Origin: Hydractinia symbiolongicarpus
Taxonomy: Eukaryota > Cnidaria > Hydrozoa > Anthoathecata > Hydractiniidae
Direction: 5' to 3'
DNA length: 64,000 nucleotides
Assembly: GCF_029227915.1 (NCBI RefSeq)
Contig: NC_079885.1
Span: 16,381,001-16,445,000, forward strand
The position numbers and the translations under genes are program-made. Shown piece by piece: positions 13,561 to 27,031 of the stretch. Position 1 is the stretch's first letter. Each line of letters begins with the position of its first letter. The notes beneath the pieces were generated by a model. That model ran no database searches. It was not told where the DNA came from and saw only the letters and a list, made by a program, of their open reading frames with translations.

Positions 13561-14469
13561 AAGTCCTTTTCCTTGGCGCTATGGCGTTAGAACACTGTTA
13601 ACTACGTGTACGGCCCTTTGAACGCTGTAATATGGCCTTTTGCAGACTAATAAAGGCCTTACACGTAAACCACGTGCTTTTACGCTCCCAACCAGGCTAC
13701 CATTGGTCTAGTGTTTTCAGTCTCAATGGAATATGACGTCCCAAGTCATTTTCCTTGGCGCCATGGCATTAGCACACTGTTAACTCCGTGCAAAGCCCTC
13801 TAAAGGCTGTAATATGGCCATTTGCAGCCTGATAAAGGCATTCTACGTAAATACCGTCGTTCCAACTGCCTGCGCAGGTTACCATAGGAGTAGTCCTTCC
13901 AGTCTCAATGGACTATAACGTTCCAAGTCCTTTTCCCTGACGCCACGTCTATAGAACACTGTTAACTACGTGCACAGCCCTCTAAAGTCAGTAATACGGC
14001 CTTTTGCAGGCTAATAAAGCCTTTACACGTAAATACCGTGATTCCACCACCCTCCGTTGGATACCATTAGTCTAGTCCTTCCAGTCCCAATGGAATACAA
14101 CGTGCCAAGTCGTTTTCTTTGGCACCTTGGCATTAGAAGACCGGCAACTACGCGCACAGTCCTCCAAATCCTGTAACATGGCCTTTTACAGACTAATAAA
14201 GGTCTTACACGTAAATCACGTTCTTCAACGTCCCCAGCAAGGTTACCAATGGTCTAGTGTTCCCAGTCTTAATGGAATATGACGTCTCAAGTCCTTTTCC
14301 TTGACGCCATGGCTTTAGATCACTCTTAGCTACGTGCACAGACCCCTGTAAGCAGTAATATTGCCGTCGCAGCCTAATAAAGGCCTTAGACGTAAACCAC
14401 GTGCTTCCACGCTCCCAGCCAGGCTACCATTGATCTAGTCCTTCGAATCTCAATGGACTATGACGTCCC

Positions 14470-15561
14470 AAGTCCTTCTCCTTGGCGCCATGGCTTTAGA
14501 ACAATGTTAACTCCGTGCACAGCCCTCTAAATGCTGTAACATGGCCTTTTGCAGACTAATAATGGCTTTAAACGTAATTACTGTCGTTCCACGTCCCCAG
14601 CAAGGCTACCAATGGTCTACTGTTCCCAGTCTTAATGGAATGTGACGTCCCAAGTCATTTTCCCTGACGCCATGGCTATAGAACACTGTTAACTACGCGC
14701 ACAGTCCTCTAAAGGCTGTAATATGGCCATTTGGAGCCTAATAAAGGCGTTATACGTAAATACCGTTGTTCCACCTGCCTGCGCAGGTTACCATAGGAGT
14801 AGTCCTTCCAGTCTCAATGGACTATGACGTCCCAAGTCCTTTTCCTTGGCGCCATGGCTTTAGAACAATGTTAACTCCGTGCACAGCCCTCTAAAGGCAG
14901 TAATATGGCTATTTGCAGCCTAATAAAGGCCTTGCACGTAAATCACGTTCTTCCACGTCCCCAGCAAGGCTACCATTGATCTAGTCCTTCGAGTCTCAAT
15001 GGACTATGACGTCCCAAGTCCTTCTCCTTGGCGCCATGGCTTTAGAACAATGTTAACTCCGTGCACAGCCCTCTAAATGCTGTAACATGGCCTTTTGCAG
15101 ACTAATAATGGCTTTAAACGTAATTACTGTCGTTCCACGTCCCCAGCAAGGCTACCAATGGTCTACTGTTCCCAGTCTTAATGGAATGTGACGTCCCAAG
15201 TCATTTTCCCTGACGCCATGGCTATAGAACACTGTTAACTACGCGCACAGTCCTCTAAAGGCTGTAATATGGCCATTTGGAGCCTAATAAAGGCGTTATA
15301 CGTAAATACCGTTGTTCCACCTGCCTGCGCAGGTTACCATAGGAGTAGTCCTTCCAGTCTCAATGGACTATGACGTCCCAAGTCCTTTTCCTTGGCGCCA
15401 TGGCTTTAGAACAATGTTAACTCCGTGCACAGCCCTCTAAAGGCAGTAATATGGCTATTTGCAGCCTAATAAAGGCCTTGCACGTAAATCACGTTCTTCC
15501 ACGTCCCCAGCAAGGCTACCAATGGCCTAGTGTTCTCAGTCCCAATGGAATATGACGTCCC
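14470..15561 (+). repeat. T-P-X trimer tandem duplication (2 x 546 bp)
   Basis: Copies are 14470-15015 and 15016-15561. Both T monomers share the uncommon 'aacgtaattactg', also seen at 18.98 kb. The first X (14834) switches to an S-type ending. X-specific sequence runs to 14966 and S-type sequence begins at 14976, so the exchange lies within 14967-14975, 'aggctacca', identical in both parents. The sister block at 18883-19428 has one copy only. Confidence 0.92.
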
Positions 15562-16470
15562 AAGTCATTTTCCTTGGCGCCATGGCTTTAGCACACTGTT
15601 AACTCCTTGCAAAGCCCTCTAAAGGCTGTAATATGGCCATTTGCAGCCTAATAAAGGCGTTATACGTAAATACCGTCGTTCCAACTGCCTGCGCAGGTTA
15701 CCATAGGAGTAGTCCTTCCAGTCTCAATAGACTATAACGTCCCAAGTCCTTTTCCTTGACGCCATGGCTATAGAGCACTGTTAACTACGTGCACAGCCCT
15801 CTAAAGTCAGTAATACGGCCTTTTGCAGCCTAATAAAGCCTTTACACGTAACTACTGTGATTCCACCACCCTCCGCCGGATACCATTAGTCTAGTCCTTC
15901 CAGTCCCAATGGAAAACAACGTGCCAAGTCGTTTTTTTTGGCACCTTGGCGTTAGAAGACCGGCAACTACGAGCACAGTCCTCCAAATCCTGTAACATGG
16001 CCTTTTACAGACTAATAAAGGTCTTACACGCAAATCACGTTCTTCCACGTCCCCAGCAAGGTTACCAATGGTCTAGTGTTCCCAGTCTTAATGGAATATG
16101 ACGTCTCAAGTCCTTTTCCTTGACGCCATGGCTTTAGAACACTCTTAGCTACGTGCACAGCCCCCTGTAACCCGTATTATTGCCGTCGCAGCCTAAAAAA
16201 GGCCTTAGACGTAAACCACGTGCTTTCACGCTCCCGGTCACGCTACCATTGATCTAGTCCTTCAAGTCTCAATGGACTCCGACTTGCCAAGTCGTTCTCC
16301 TTAGCGTCATGGCTTTAGAGCACTGATAACTATGTGCACAGCCCTCTAAATGCTGCAATATGTCCTTTTACAGACTAATAAAGGCCTTGCACGTAAATCA
16401 CGTTCTTCCACGTCCCCAGCAAGGCTACCAATGGCCTATTGTTCCCAGTCTCAATGGACTACAACGTGCC

Positions 16471-17558
16471 AAGTCCTTTTCCTTGGCGCTATGGCGTTAG
16501 AACACTGTTAACTACGTGTATGGCCCTTTGAACGCTGTAATATGGCCTTTTGCAGACTAATAAAGGCCTTACACGTAAATCACGCTCTTCCACGCCCCCA
16601 GCAAGGTCACCAATGGTCTAGTGTTCCCAGTCTTAATGGAATATGACGTCTCAAGTCCTTTTCCTTGACGCCATGGCTTTAGAACACTCTTAGCTACGTG
16701 CACAGCCCCCTGTAAGCCGTATTATTGCCGTCGGAGCCTAATAAAGGTCTTAGACGTAAACCACGTGCTTCCACGCTCCCACCAGGCTACCCATGATCTA
16801 GTCCTTCGAGTCTCAATGGACTACAACGTGCCAAGTCCTTTTCCTTGGCGCTATGGCGTTAGAACACTGTTAACTACGTGTATGGCCCTTTGAACGCTGT
16901 AATATGGCCTTTTGCAGACTAATAAAGGCCTTGCACGTAAATCACGTTCTTCCACGTCCCCAGCAAGGCTACCAATGGCCTATTGTTCCCAGTCTCAATG
17001 GACTACAACGTGCCAAGTCCTTTTCCTTGGCGCTATGGCGTTAGAACACTGTTAACTACGTGTATGGCCCTTTGAACGCTGTAATATGGCCTTTTGCAGA
17101 CTAATAAAGGCCTTACACGTAAATCACGCTCTTCCACGCCCCCAGCAAGGTCACCAATGGTCTAGTGTTCCCAGTCTTAATGGAATATGACGTCTCAAGT
17201 CCTTTTCCTTGACGCCATGGCTTTAGAACACTCTTAGCTACGTGCACAGCCCCCTGTAAGCCGTATTATTGCCGTCGGAGCCTAATAAAGGTCTTAGACG
17301 TAAACCACGTGCTTCCACGCTCCCACCAGGCTACCCATGATCTAGTCCTTCGAGTCTCAATGGACTACAACGTGCCAAGTCCTTTTCCTTGGCGCTATGG
17401 CGTTAGAACACTGTTAACTACGTGTATGGCCCTTTGAACGCTGTAATATGGCCTTTTGCAGACTAATAAAGGCCTTACACGTAAACCACGTGCTTTTACG
17501 CTCCCAACCAGGCTACCATTTGTCTAGTGTTCTCAGTCTCAATGGAATATGACGTCCC
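16471..17558 (+). repeat. U/R-S-U trimer tandem duplication (2 x 544 bp)
   Basis: Copies start at 16471 and 17015 and share a U/R hybrid with 'tcacgctcttccacgccccc' and a short S with 'cccaccagg'. The U at 16833 changes to a V ending. The last U-specific base is at 16914 and the first V-specific one at 16933, placing the exchange within the 18 bp 'cagactaataaaggcctt'. Confidence 0.9.
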
Positions 17559-17922
17559 AAGTCATTTTCCTTGGCGCCATGGCTTTAGCACACTGTTAAC
17601 TCCGTGCAAAGCCCTCTAAAGGCTGTAATATGGCCATTTGCAGCCTAATAAAGGCGTTATACGTAAATACCGTCGTTCCAACTGCCTGCGCAGGTTACCA
17701 TAGGAGTAGTCCTTCCAGTCTCAATGGACTATAACGTCCCAAGTCCTTTTCCTTGACGCCATGGCTATAGAACACTGTTAACTACGTGCACAGCCCTCTA
17801 AAGTCAGTAATACGGCCTTTTGCAGCCTAATAAAGCCTTTACACGTAAATACCGTGATTCCACCACCCTCCGCCGGATACCATTAGTCTAGTCCTTCCAG
17901 TCCCAATGGAATCCAACGTGCC

Positions 17923-17973
17923 AAGTCGTTTTCTTTGGCACCTTGGCGTTAGAAAACCGGCAACTACGCGCAC
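17923..17973 (+). repeat. 51-bp truncated R monomer, copy 3
   Basis: Same truncation and marker variant as the other two copies, 4,413 bp downstream of the second. It marks the last of the three related repeat units. Confidence 0.93.
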
Positions 17974-20518
17974 AAGTCCTTTTCCTTGGCGCTATGGCGT
18001 TAGAACACTGTTAACTACGTGTACGGCCCTTTGAACGCTGTAATATGGCCTTTTGCAGACTAATAAAGGCCTTACACGTAAACCACGTGCTTTTACGCTC
18101 CCAACCAGGCTACCATTGGTCTAGTGTTTTCAGTCTCAATGGAATATGACGTCCCAAGTCATTTTCCTTGGCGCCATGGCATTAGCACACTGTTAACTCC
18201 GTGCAAAGCCCTCTAAAGGCTGTAATATGGCCATTTGCAGCCTGATAAAGGCATTCTACGTAAATACCGTCGTTCCAACTGCCTGCGCAGGTTACCATAG
18301 GAGTAGTCCTTCCAGTCTCAATGGACTATAACGTTCCAAGTCCTTTTCCCTGACGCCACGTCTATAGAACACTGTTAACTACGTGCACAGCCCTCTAAAG
18401 TCAGTAATACGGCCTTTTGCAGGCTAATAAAGCCTTTACACGTAAATACCGTGATTCCACCACCCTCCGTTGGATACCATTAGTCTAGTCCTTCCAGTCC
18501 CAATGGAATACAACGTGCCAAGTCGTTTTCTTTGGCACCTTGGCATTAGAAGACCGGCAACTACGCGCACAGTCCTCCAAATCCTGTAACATGGCCTTTT
18601 ACAGACTAATAAAGGTCTTACACGTAAATCACGTTCTTCAACGTCCCCAGCAAGGTTACCAATGGTCTAGTGTTCCCAGTCTTAATGGAATATGACGTCT
18701 CAAGTCCTTTTCCTTGACGCCATGGCTTTAGATCACTCTTAGCTACGTGCACAGACCCCTGTAAGCAGTAATATTGCCGTCGCAGCCTAATAAAGGCCTT
18801 AGACGTAAACCACGTGCTTCCACGCTCCCAGCCAGGCTACCATTGATCTAGTCCTTCGAATCTCAATGGACTATGACGTCCCAAGTCCTTCTCCTTGGCG
18901 CCATGGCTTTAGAACAATGTTAACTCCGTGCACAGCCCTCTAAATGCTGTAACATGGCCTTTTGCAGACTAATAATGGCTTTAAACGTAATTACTGTCGT
19001 TCCACGTCCCCAGCAAGGCTACCAATGGTCTACTGTTCCCAGTCTTAATGGAATGTGACGTCCCAAGTCATTTTCCCTGACGCCATGGCTATAGAACACT
19101 GTTAACTACGCGCACAGTCCTCTAAAGGCTGTAATATGGCCATTTGGAGCCTAATAAAGGCGTTATACGTAAATACCGTTGTTCCACCTGCCTGCGCAGG
19201 TTACCATAGGAGTAGTCCTTCCAGTCTCAATGGACTATGACGTCCCAAGTCCTTTTCCTTGGCGCCATGGCTTTAGAACAATGTTAACTCCGTGCACAGC
19301 CCTCTAAAGGCAGTAATATGGCTATTTGCAGCCTAATAAAGGCCTTGCACGTAAATCACGTTCTTCCACGTCCCCAGCAAGGCTACCAATGGCCTAGTGT
19401 TCTCAGTCCCAATGGAATATGACGTCCCAAGTCATTTTCCTTGGCGCCATGGCTTTAGCACACTGTTAACTCCTTGCAAAGCCCTCTAAAGGCTGTAATA
19501 TGGCCATTTGCAGCCTAATAAAGGCGTTATACGTAAATACCGTCGTTCCAACTGCCTGCGCAGGTTACCATAGGAGTAGTCCTTTCAGTCTCAATAGACT
19601 ATAACGTCCCAAGTCCTTTTCCTTGACGCCATGGCTATAGAGCACTGTTAACTACGTGCACAGCCCTCTAAAGTCAGTAATACGGCCTTTTGCAGCCTAA
19701 TAAAGCCTTTACACGTAACTACTGTGATTCCACCACCCTCCGCCGGATACCATTAGTCTAGTCCTTCCAGTCCCAATGGAAAACAACGTGCCAAGTCGTT
19801 TTTTTTGGCACCTTGGCGTTAGAAGACCGGCAACTACGAGCACAGTCCTCCAAATCCTGTAACATGGCCTTTTACAGACTAATAAAGGTCTTACACGCAA
19901 ATCACGTTCTTCCACGTCCCCAGCAAGGTTACCAATGGTCTAGTGTTCCCAGTCTTAATGGAATATGACGTCTCAAGTCCTTTTCCTTGACGCCATGGCT
20001 TTAGAACACTCTTAGCTACGTGCACAGCCCCCTGTAACCCGTATTATTGCCGTCGCAGCCTAAAAAAGGCCTTAGACGTAAACCACGTGCTTTCACGCTC
20101 CCGGTCACGCTACCATTGATCTAGTCCTTCAAGTCTCAATGGACTCCGACTTGCCAAGTCGTTCTCCTTAGCGTCATGGCTTTAGAGCACTGATAACTAT
20201 GTGCACAGCCCTCTAAATGCTGCAATATGTCCTTTTACAGACTAATAAAGGCCTTGCACGTAAATCACGTTCTTCCACGTCCCCAGCAAGGCTACCAATG
20301 GCCTATTGTTCCCAGTCTCAATGGACTACAACGTGCCAAGTCCTTTTCCTTGGCGCTATGGCGTTAGAACACTGTTAACTACGTGTACGGCCCTTTGAAC
20401 GCTGTAATATGGCCTTTTGCAGACTAATAAAGGCCTTACACGTAAACCAAGTGCTTTTACGCCCCCATCAGGCTACCATTGGTCTAGTGTTCTCAGTCTC
20501 AATGGAATATGACGTCCC
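17923..20518 (+). repeat. Truncated-R repeat unit, copy 3
   Basis: Starts: 17923 truncated R, 17974 U, 18156 P, 18338 Q, 18520 R, 18702 S, 18883 T, 19065 P, 19247 X, 19429 P, 19611 Q, 19793 R, 19975 S, 20156 V, 20338 U. It follows copy 2 at an offset of 4,413 bp up to the X at 19247, then at 3,867 bp, because it lacks copy 2's T-P-X trimer duplication (546 bp). It runs into the P-P2 doublet at 20519 rather than another truncated R. Confidence 0.87.
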
Positions 20519-21247
20519 AAGTCCTTTTCCTTGACGCCATGGTTATAGAACACTGTTAACTACGTGCACAGCCCTCTAAAGGCTGTAATATGGCCATTTG
20601 CAGCCTAATAAAGGCGTTATACGTAAATACCGTCGTACAACCTGCCTGCGCAGGTTACCATAGAAGTAGTCCTTCCAGTCTCAAAGGACTATGACGCGCC
20701 CCAAATCCTTTTCCTTGGTGCAATGGCTTTGGAACAATGTTAACTCTGTGCAAAGCCGTCTAAAGGCTGTAATATGGCAATTTGCAGCCTAATAAAGGCG
20801 TTATACAAAAATACCGTCGTTCCAACTGCCTGCGCAGGTTACCACAGGAGTAGTCCTTCCAGTCTCAATGGACTATGACGTCCCAAGTCCTTTTCCTTTT
20901 CGTCATGGCTATAGAACACTGTTAACTACGTGCACAGCCCTCTAAAGTCAGTAATACGGCCTTTTGCAGCCTAATAAAGCCTTTACACGTAAATACCGTG
21001 TTTCCACCACCCTCCGCGGGATACTATTAGTCTAGTCCTTCCAGTCCCAATGGAATACAACGTGCCAAGTCCTTTTCCTTGGCGCCATGGCTTTAGAACA
21101 ATGTTAACTCCGTGCACAGCCCTCTAAATGCTGTAACATGGCCTTTTGCAGACTAATAATGGCTTTAAAAGTAAATACTGTCGTTCCACGTCCCCAGCAA
21201 GGCTACCAATGTCTAGTGTTCCCAGTCTTAATGGAATATGACGTCTC
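20519..21247 (+). repeat. Stray P-P2-Q doublet block
   Basis: Starts: 20519 P, 20703 P2, 20885 Q, 21067 T. Rare variants 'ttaccacaggagtag' and 'ccttttcgtcatggc' are shared with 56542-56760 (offset 35,839 bp), although the monomer after P2 continues as Q here and as X there. A 2-bp insertion gives 'gacgcgcccc' near 20696. It is an isolated piece of the outer-arm family. Confidence 0.87.
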
Positions 21248-24200
21248 AAGTCCTTTTCCTTGACGCCATGGCTTTAAAACACTCAAAGCTACGTGCACAG
21301 GCCCCTGTGAGCCGTATTATTGCCGTCGCAGCCTAATAAAGGCCTTAGACGTAAACCACGTGCTTTCACGCTCCCGGCCAGGCTACCATTGATCTAGTCC
21401 TTCAAGTCTCAATGGACTCCGACTTGCCAAGTCGTTCTCCTTAGCGTCATGGCTTTAGAGCACCGTGAACTATGTGCACAGCCTTCTAAATGCTGCAATA
21501 TGTCCTTTTACAGACTAATAAAGGCTTTGCACGTAAATCACGTTCTTCCACGTCCCCAGCAAGGCTACCAATGGCCTAGTGTTCCCAGTCTCAATGGACT
21601 ACAACGTGCCAAGTCCTTTTCCTTGGCGCTATGGCGTTAGAACACTGTTAACTACGTGAACGGCCCTTTGAACACTGTAATATGGCCTTTTGCAGACTAA
21701 TAAAGGCCTTACACGTAAACCACGTGCTTTTACGCTCCCAACCAGGCTACCATTGGTCTAGTGTTCTCAGTCTCAATGGAATATGACGTCCCAAGTCGTT
21801 TTCCTTGGCGCCATGGCTTTAGCACACTGTTAACTCCGTGCAAAGCCCTCTAAAGGCTGTAATATGGCCATTTGCAGCCTGATAAAGGCATTATACGTAA
21901 ATACCGTCGTTCCAACTGCCTGCGCAGGTTACCATAGGAGTAGTCCTTCCAGTCTCAATGGACTATAACGTTCCAAGTCCTTTTCCCTGACGCCATGGCT
22001 ATAGAACACTGTTAACTACGTGCACAGCCCTCTAAAGTCAGTAATACGGCCTTTTGCAGGCTAATAAAGCCTTTACACGTAAATACCGTTATTCCACCAC
22101 CCTCCGCCGGATACCATTAGTCTAGTCCTTCCAGTCCCAATGGAATACAACGTGCCAAGTCGTTTTCTTTGGCACCTTGGCGTTAGAAGACCGGCAACTC
22201 GCGCACAGTCCTCCAAATCCTGTAACATGGCCTTTTACAGACTAATAAAGGTCTTACACGTAAATCACGTTCTTCCACGTCCCCAGCAAGGTTACCAATG
22301 GTCTAGTGTTCCCAGTCTTAATGGAATATGATGACTCAAGTCCTTTTCCTTGACGCCATGGCTTTAGATCACTCTTAGCTACGTGCACAGACCCCTGTAA
22401 GCAGTAATATTGCCGTGGCAGCCTAATAAAGGCCTTAGACGTAAACCACGTGCTTCCACGCTCCCAGCCAGGCTACCATTGATCTAGTCCTTCGAGTCTC
22501 AATGGACTATGACGTCCCAAGTCCTTTTCCTTGGCGCCATGGCTTTAGAACAATGTTAACTCCGTGCACAGCCCTCTAAATGCTGTAACATGGCCTTTTG
22601 CAGACTAATAATGGCTTTAAACGTAAATACTGTCGTTCCACGTCCCCAGCAAGGCTACCAATGGTCTAGTGTTCCCAGTCTTAATGGAATGTGACGTCCC
22701 AAGTCCTTCTCCTTGACGCCATGGCTATAGAACACTGTTAACTACGCGCACAGTCCTCTAAAGGCTGTAATATGGCCATTTGGAGCCTAATAAAGGCGTT
22801 ATACGTAAATACCGTTGTTCCACCTGCCTGCGCAGGTTACCATAGGAGTAGTCCTTCCAGTCTCAATGGACTATGACGTCCCAAGTCCTTTTCCTTGGCG
22901 CCATGGCTTTAAAACAATGTTAACTCCGTGCACAGCCCTCTAAAAGCTGTAACATGGCCTTTTGCAGACTAATAATGGCTTTAAACGTAAATACTGTCGT
23001 TCCACGTCCCCAGCAAGGCTACCAATGGTCTAGTGTTCCCAGTCTTAATGGAATGTGACGTCCCAAGTCCTTCTCCTTGACGCCATGGCTATGGAACACT
23101 GTTAACTACGTGCACAGCCCTCTAAAGGCAGTAATTTGGCCATTTGCAGCCTAATAAAGGCCTTACACGTAAATCACGTTCTTCCACGTCCGCAGCAAAG
23201 TTACCAATGGTCTAGTGTTCCCAGTCTTAATGGAATATGACGTCTCAAGTCCTTTTCCTTGACGCCATGGCTTTAGAACACTCTTAGCTACGTGCACAGC
23301 CCCCTGTAAGCCGTATTATTGCCGTCGCAGCCTAATAAAGGCCTTAGACGTAAACCACGTGCTTCACGCTCCCGGCCAGGCTACCATTGATCTAGTCCTT
23401 CAAGTCTCAATGGACTCCGACTTGCCAAGTCGTTCTCCTTAGCGTCATGGCTTTAGAGCACCGTGAACTATGTGCACAGCCCTTTAAATGCTGCAATATG
23501 TCCTTTTACAGACTAATAAAGGCCTTGCACGTAAATCACTTTCTTCCACGTCCCCAGCAAGGCTACCAATGGCCTTGTGTTCCCAGTCTCAATGGACTAC
23601 AACGTGCCAAGTCCTTTTCCTTGGCGCTATGGCGTTAGAACACTGTTAACTACGTGAACGGCCCTTTGAACGCTGTAATATGGCTTTTTGCAGACTAATA
23701 AAGGCCTTACACGTAAACCACGTGCTTTTACGCTCCCAACCAGGCTACTATTGGTCTAGTGTTCTCAGTCACAATGGAATATGACGTCCCAAGTCGTTTT
23801 CCTTGGCGCCATGGCTTTAGCACACTGTTAACTCCGTGCAAAGCCCTCTAAAGGCTGTAATATGGACATTTGCAGCCTGATAAAGGCATTATACGTAAAT
23901 ACAGTCGTTCCAACTGCCTGCGCAGGTTACCATAGGAGTAGTCCTTCCAGTCTCAATGGACTATAACGTTCCAAGTCCTTTTCCCTGACGCCATGGCTAT
24001 AGAACACTGTTAACTACGTGCACAGTCCTCTAAAGTCAGTAATACGGCCTTTTGCAGGCTAATAAAGCCTTTACACGTAAATACCGTGATTCCACCACCC
24101 TCCGCCGGATACCATTAGTCTAGTCCTTCCAGTCCCAATGGAATACAACGTGTCAAGTCGTTTTCTTTGGCACCTTGGCGTTAGAAGACCGGCAACTACG

Positions 24201-25425
24201 CGCACAGTCCTCCAAATCCTGTAACATGGCCTTTTACAGACTAATAAAGGTCTTACACGTAAATCACGTTCTTCCACGTCCCCAGCAAGGTTACCAATGG
24301 TCTAGTGTTCTCAGTCTTAATGGAATATGACGTCTCAAGTCCTTTTCCTTGACGCCATGGCTTTAGATCACCCTTAGCTACGTGCACAGACCCCTGTAAG
24401 CAGTAATATTGCCGTCGCAGCCTAATAAAGGCCTTAGACGTAAACCACGTGCTTCCACGCTCCCAGCCAGGCTACCATTGATCTAGTCCTTCGAGTCTCA
24501 ATGGACTATGACGTCCCAAGTCCTTTTCCTTGGCGCCATGGCTTTAGAACAATGTTAACTCCGTGCACAGCCCTCAAATGCTGTAACATGGCCTTTTGCA
24601 GACTAATAATGGCTTTAAACGTAAATACTGTCGTTCCACGTCGCCAGCAAGGCTACCAATGGTCTAGTGTTCCCAGTCTTAATGGAATATGACGTGCCAA
24701 GTCCTTTTCCTTGACGCCATGGCTATAGAACACTGTTAACTACGCGCACAGTCCTCTAAAGGCTGTAATATGGCCATTTGCAACCTAATAAAGGCGTTAT
24801 ACGTAAATACCGTTGTTCCACCTGCCTGCGCAGGTTACCATAGGAGTAGTCCTTCCAGTCTCAATGGACTATAACGTCCCAAGTCCTTTTCCTTGACGCC
24901 ATGGCTATAGAACACTGTTAACTACGTGCACAGCCCTCTAAAGTCAGTAATACGGCCTTTTGCAGCCTAATAAAGCCTTTACACGTAACTACCGTGATTC
25001 CACCACCCTCCGCCGGATACCATTAGTCTAGTCCTTCCAGTCCCAATGGACTACAACGTGCCAAGTCGTTTTCTTTGGCACCTTGGCGTTAGAAGACCGG
25101 CAACTACGCGCACAGTCCTCCAAATCCTGTAACATGGCCTTTTACAGACTAATAAAGGTCTTACACGCAAATCACGTTCTTCCTCGCCCCCGGCAAGGTT
25201 ACCAATAGTCTAGTGTTCCCAGTCTTATTGGAATATGACGTCTCAAGTCCTTTTCCTTGACGCCATGGCTTTAGAACATTCTTAGCTACGTGCACAGCCC
25301 TCTGTAAGCCGTTTTATTGCCGTCGCAGCCTAATAAAGGCCTTAGACGTTAACCACGTGCTTCCACGCTCCCAGCCAGGCTACCATTGATCTAGTCCTTC
25401 GAGTCTCAATGGACTATGACGTCCC
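21248..25425 (+). repeat. Hexamer-derived region, left part (23 monomers)
   Basis: Starts: 21248 S, 21429 V, 21611 U, 21793 P, 21975 Q, 22157 R, 22338 S, 22519 T, 22701 P, 22883 T, 23065 X, 23247 S, 23427 V, 23609 U, 23791 P, 23973 Q, 24155 R, 24337 S, 24518 T, 24699 P, 24881 Q, 25063 R, 25245 S. It contains two complete S-V-U-P-Q-R hexamers. S-T-P-Q-R at 24337-25244 matches 38914-39822 (offset 14,577-14,578) including the rare 'gcaacctaataaagg'. Confidence 0.9.
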
Positions 25426-27031
25426 AAGTCCTTTTCCTTGACGACATGGCTATAGAACACTATTAACTACGTGCACAGTCTTCTAAAGGCAGTGTTATGT
25501 ACTTTTGCAGACTAATAAAGACCTTACACGTAAATAACGAGCTTCCATGCTCCCAGCCATGCTACCATTGATCTAGTCCTTCCAGTCTCAATGGAATACG
25601 ACGTTCCAAAGCGTTTTCCTTCGCGCTATGGCGTTAGAACACTGTTAACTACGTGCACGGCCCTTTGAACGCTGTAATATTGCCTTTTGCAGCCAAATAA
25701 AGGAGCTAAACGTAAATACCGTAAGTACCTTTCCGACTATCATTTAACTACGACGTCCCAATTCCTTTTCCTTGGCGCTTAAGCGTTAAACCACTTTTAA
25801 CTACGTGCACAGGCCTCTAAATGCTGTAAATTGCCTTTTGCAGCCAAATAAAGGCTTTACACGTAAATAACGTGGTTCCACCACCCTTCGCGGGATACCA
25901 TTAGTCTAGTCCTTCCAGTCTCAATGGACTATGACGGCCCAAGTCCTTTTCCTTGACGCCATGGCTATAGAACACTGTTAACTACGTGCACAGCCCTCTA
26001 AAGTCAGTAATACGGCCTTTTGCAGCCTAATAAAGGCTTAACACGTAAATACCGTGGTTCCACCACCCTTCGCGGGATACCATTGGTCTAGTTCTTCCAG
26101 TCTCAACGGACTATAACGTGATAAGTCCTTTTCCTTGGCGCCATGGCTTTAGAACCCTGTTAACTACATGCAAGGCCCTCTAAACGCTGTAATATGGCCT
26201 TTTGTAGCCTAATACAGGCTTTATACGCAAATACCGTTGTTCCACCTGCCTACGCCGGTTACCATTGGTGTACCCCTTCTAGTCTCAATGGACTACAACG
26301 TCCCAAGTCGTTTTCTTTGGCACCGTGGCGTTAGAAGACCGCCAACTACGCGGACAGCCCTCTAAATGCGACAATATCGTCTTTTGCAGGCTAGTAAAGG
26401 CCTTACCTGGTAGTCACGTGTTTCCATGCTGCCAGGAAGGCTACCATTAGTCTAGTGTTCCCATTCTCAATGGACTAGAACGTGCCAAGTCCTTTTCCTT
26501 GGCTCTATGGCGTTAGAACACTGTTAACTACGTGCACGGCCCTTTGAACGCTGTAATATGGCCATTTGCAGCCTATTAAAGGCCTTATACGTGAATACTG
26601 TCGCTCCACCTGCCTGCGCAAGTTACCATTGGTGTAGTCCTTCCACTCTCAATGGACTATGACGTCCTAAGTCGTTTTCTTTGACGCCGTGACGTTTGAA
26701 AACCCGCAAGTACGCGCACAGTCCCCTAAATGCTATAGTATGGCTTTTGTTAGTCTAAAAAAGGCCTTACGCGTAAATCACGTGCTTCCACTCTCCAAAC
26801 CAGGCTACCAATGGTGTACCTTTCCGACTATCATTTCACTACGACGTCCCAATTCCTTTTCCTTGGCGCTTTAGCGTTAAACCACTTTTAACTACGTGCA
26901 CAGGCCTCTAAATGCTGTAAATTGCCTTTTGCAGCCAAATAAAGGCTTTACACGTAAATAACGTGGTTCCACCACCCTTCGCGGGATACCAATAGTCTAG
27001 TCCTTCCAGTCTCAATGGACTATGACGTCCC
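25426..27031 (+). repeat. Divergent satellite island 1
   Basis: Starts: 25426 divergent S-like, 25608 short hybrid (152 bp), then island classes 25760 c, 25941 d, 26123 e, 26305 f, 26487 a, 26669 b, 26851 c. These differ from the surrounding classes at many positions, for example 'ttagcgttaaaccactttta', 'gacgtttgaaaacccgc', 'cctttccgactatcattt', 'gacaatatcgtc' and 'gtggttccaccaccc'. The monomer frame and orientation are intact. 25941-27031 pairs with 34370-35460 at an offset of 8,429 bp. Confidence 0.9.
25608..25759 (+). repeat. 152-bp hybrid monomer at island border
   Basis: The first part is U-like ('gcgctatggcgttagaac', 'ggccctttgaacgctg'). After 'cgtaaataccgtaag' it jumps to the island b-type ending 'tacctttccgactatcattt', losing about 30 bp. 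It marks the left breakpoint of the divergent island. Confidence 0.82.

Larger units (their letters stand above)
13510..17922 (+). repeat. Truncated-R repeat unit, copy 2, expanded (4,413 bp)
   Basis: Starts: 13510 truncated R, 13561 U, 13743 P, 13925 Q, 14107 R, 14289 S, 14470 T, 14652 P, 14834 X/S hybrid, 15016 T, 15198 P, 15380 X, 15562 P, 15744 Q, 15926 R, 16108 S, 16289 V, 16471 U/R, 16653 S, 16833 U/V, 17015 U/R, 17197 S, 17377 U, 17559 P, 17741 Q. It resembles copy 1 but is enlarged, partly by two trimer duplications (14470-15561 and 16471-17558). Confidence 0.87.

Noticed and set aside
25870-26090. CENP-B-box-like match in 'ttcgcgggatacc' (also 34.3, 35.4, 60.1 and 63.9 kb)
   Set aside because: It has the TTCG start and central A, but the second required CGGG is not in position, and it is absent from most monomers. 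No full match to the CENP-B box was seen by eye on either strand.
25426-27031. Transposon or foreign insertion at the divergent island
   Set aside because: The island keeps the ~182-bp period, orientation and core motifs of the satellite. It has no terminal repeats, target duplication or coding frame.
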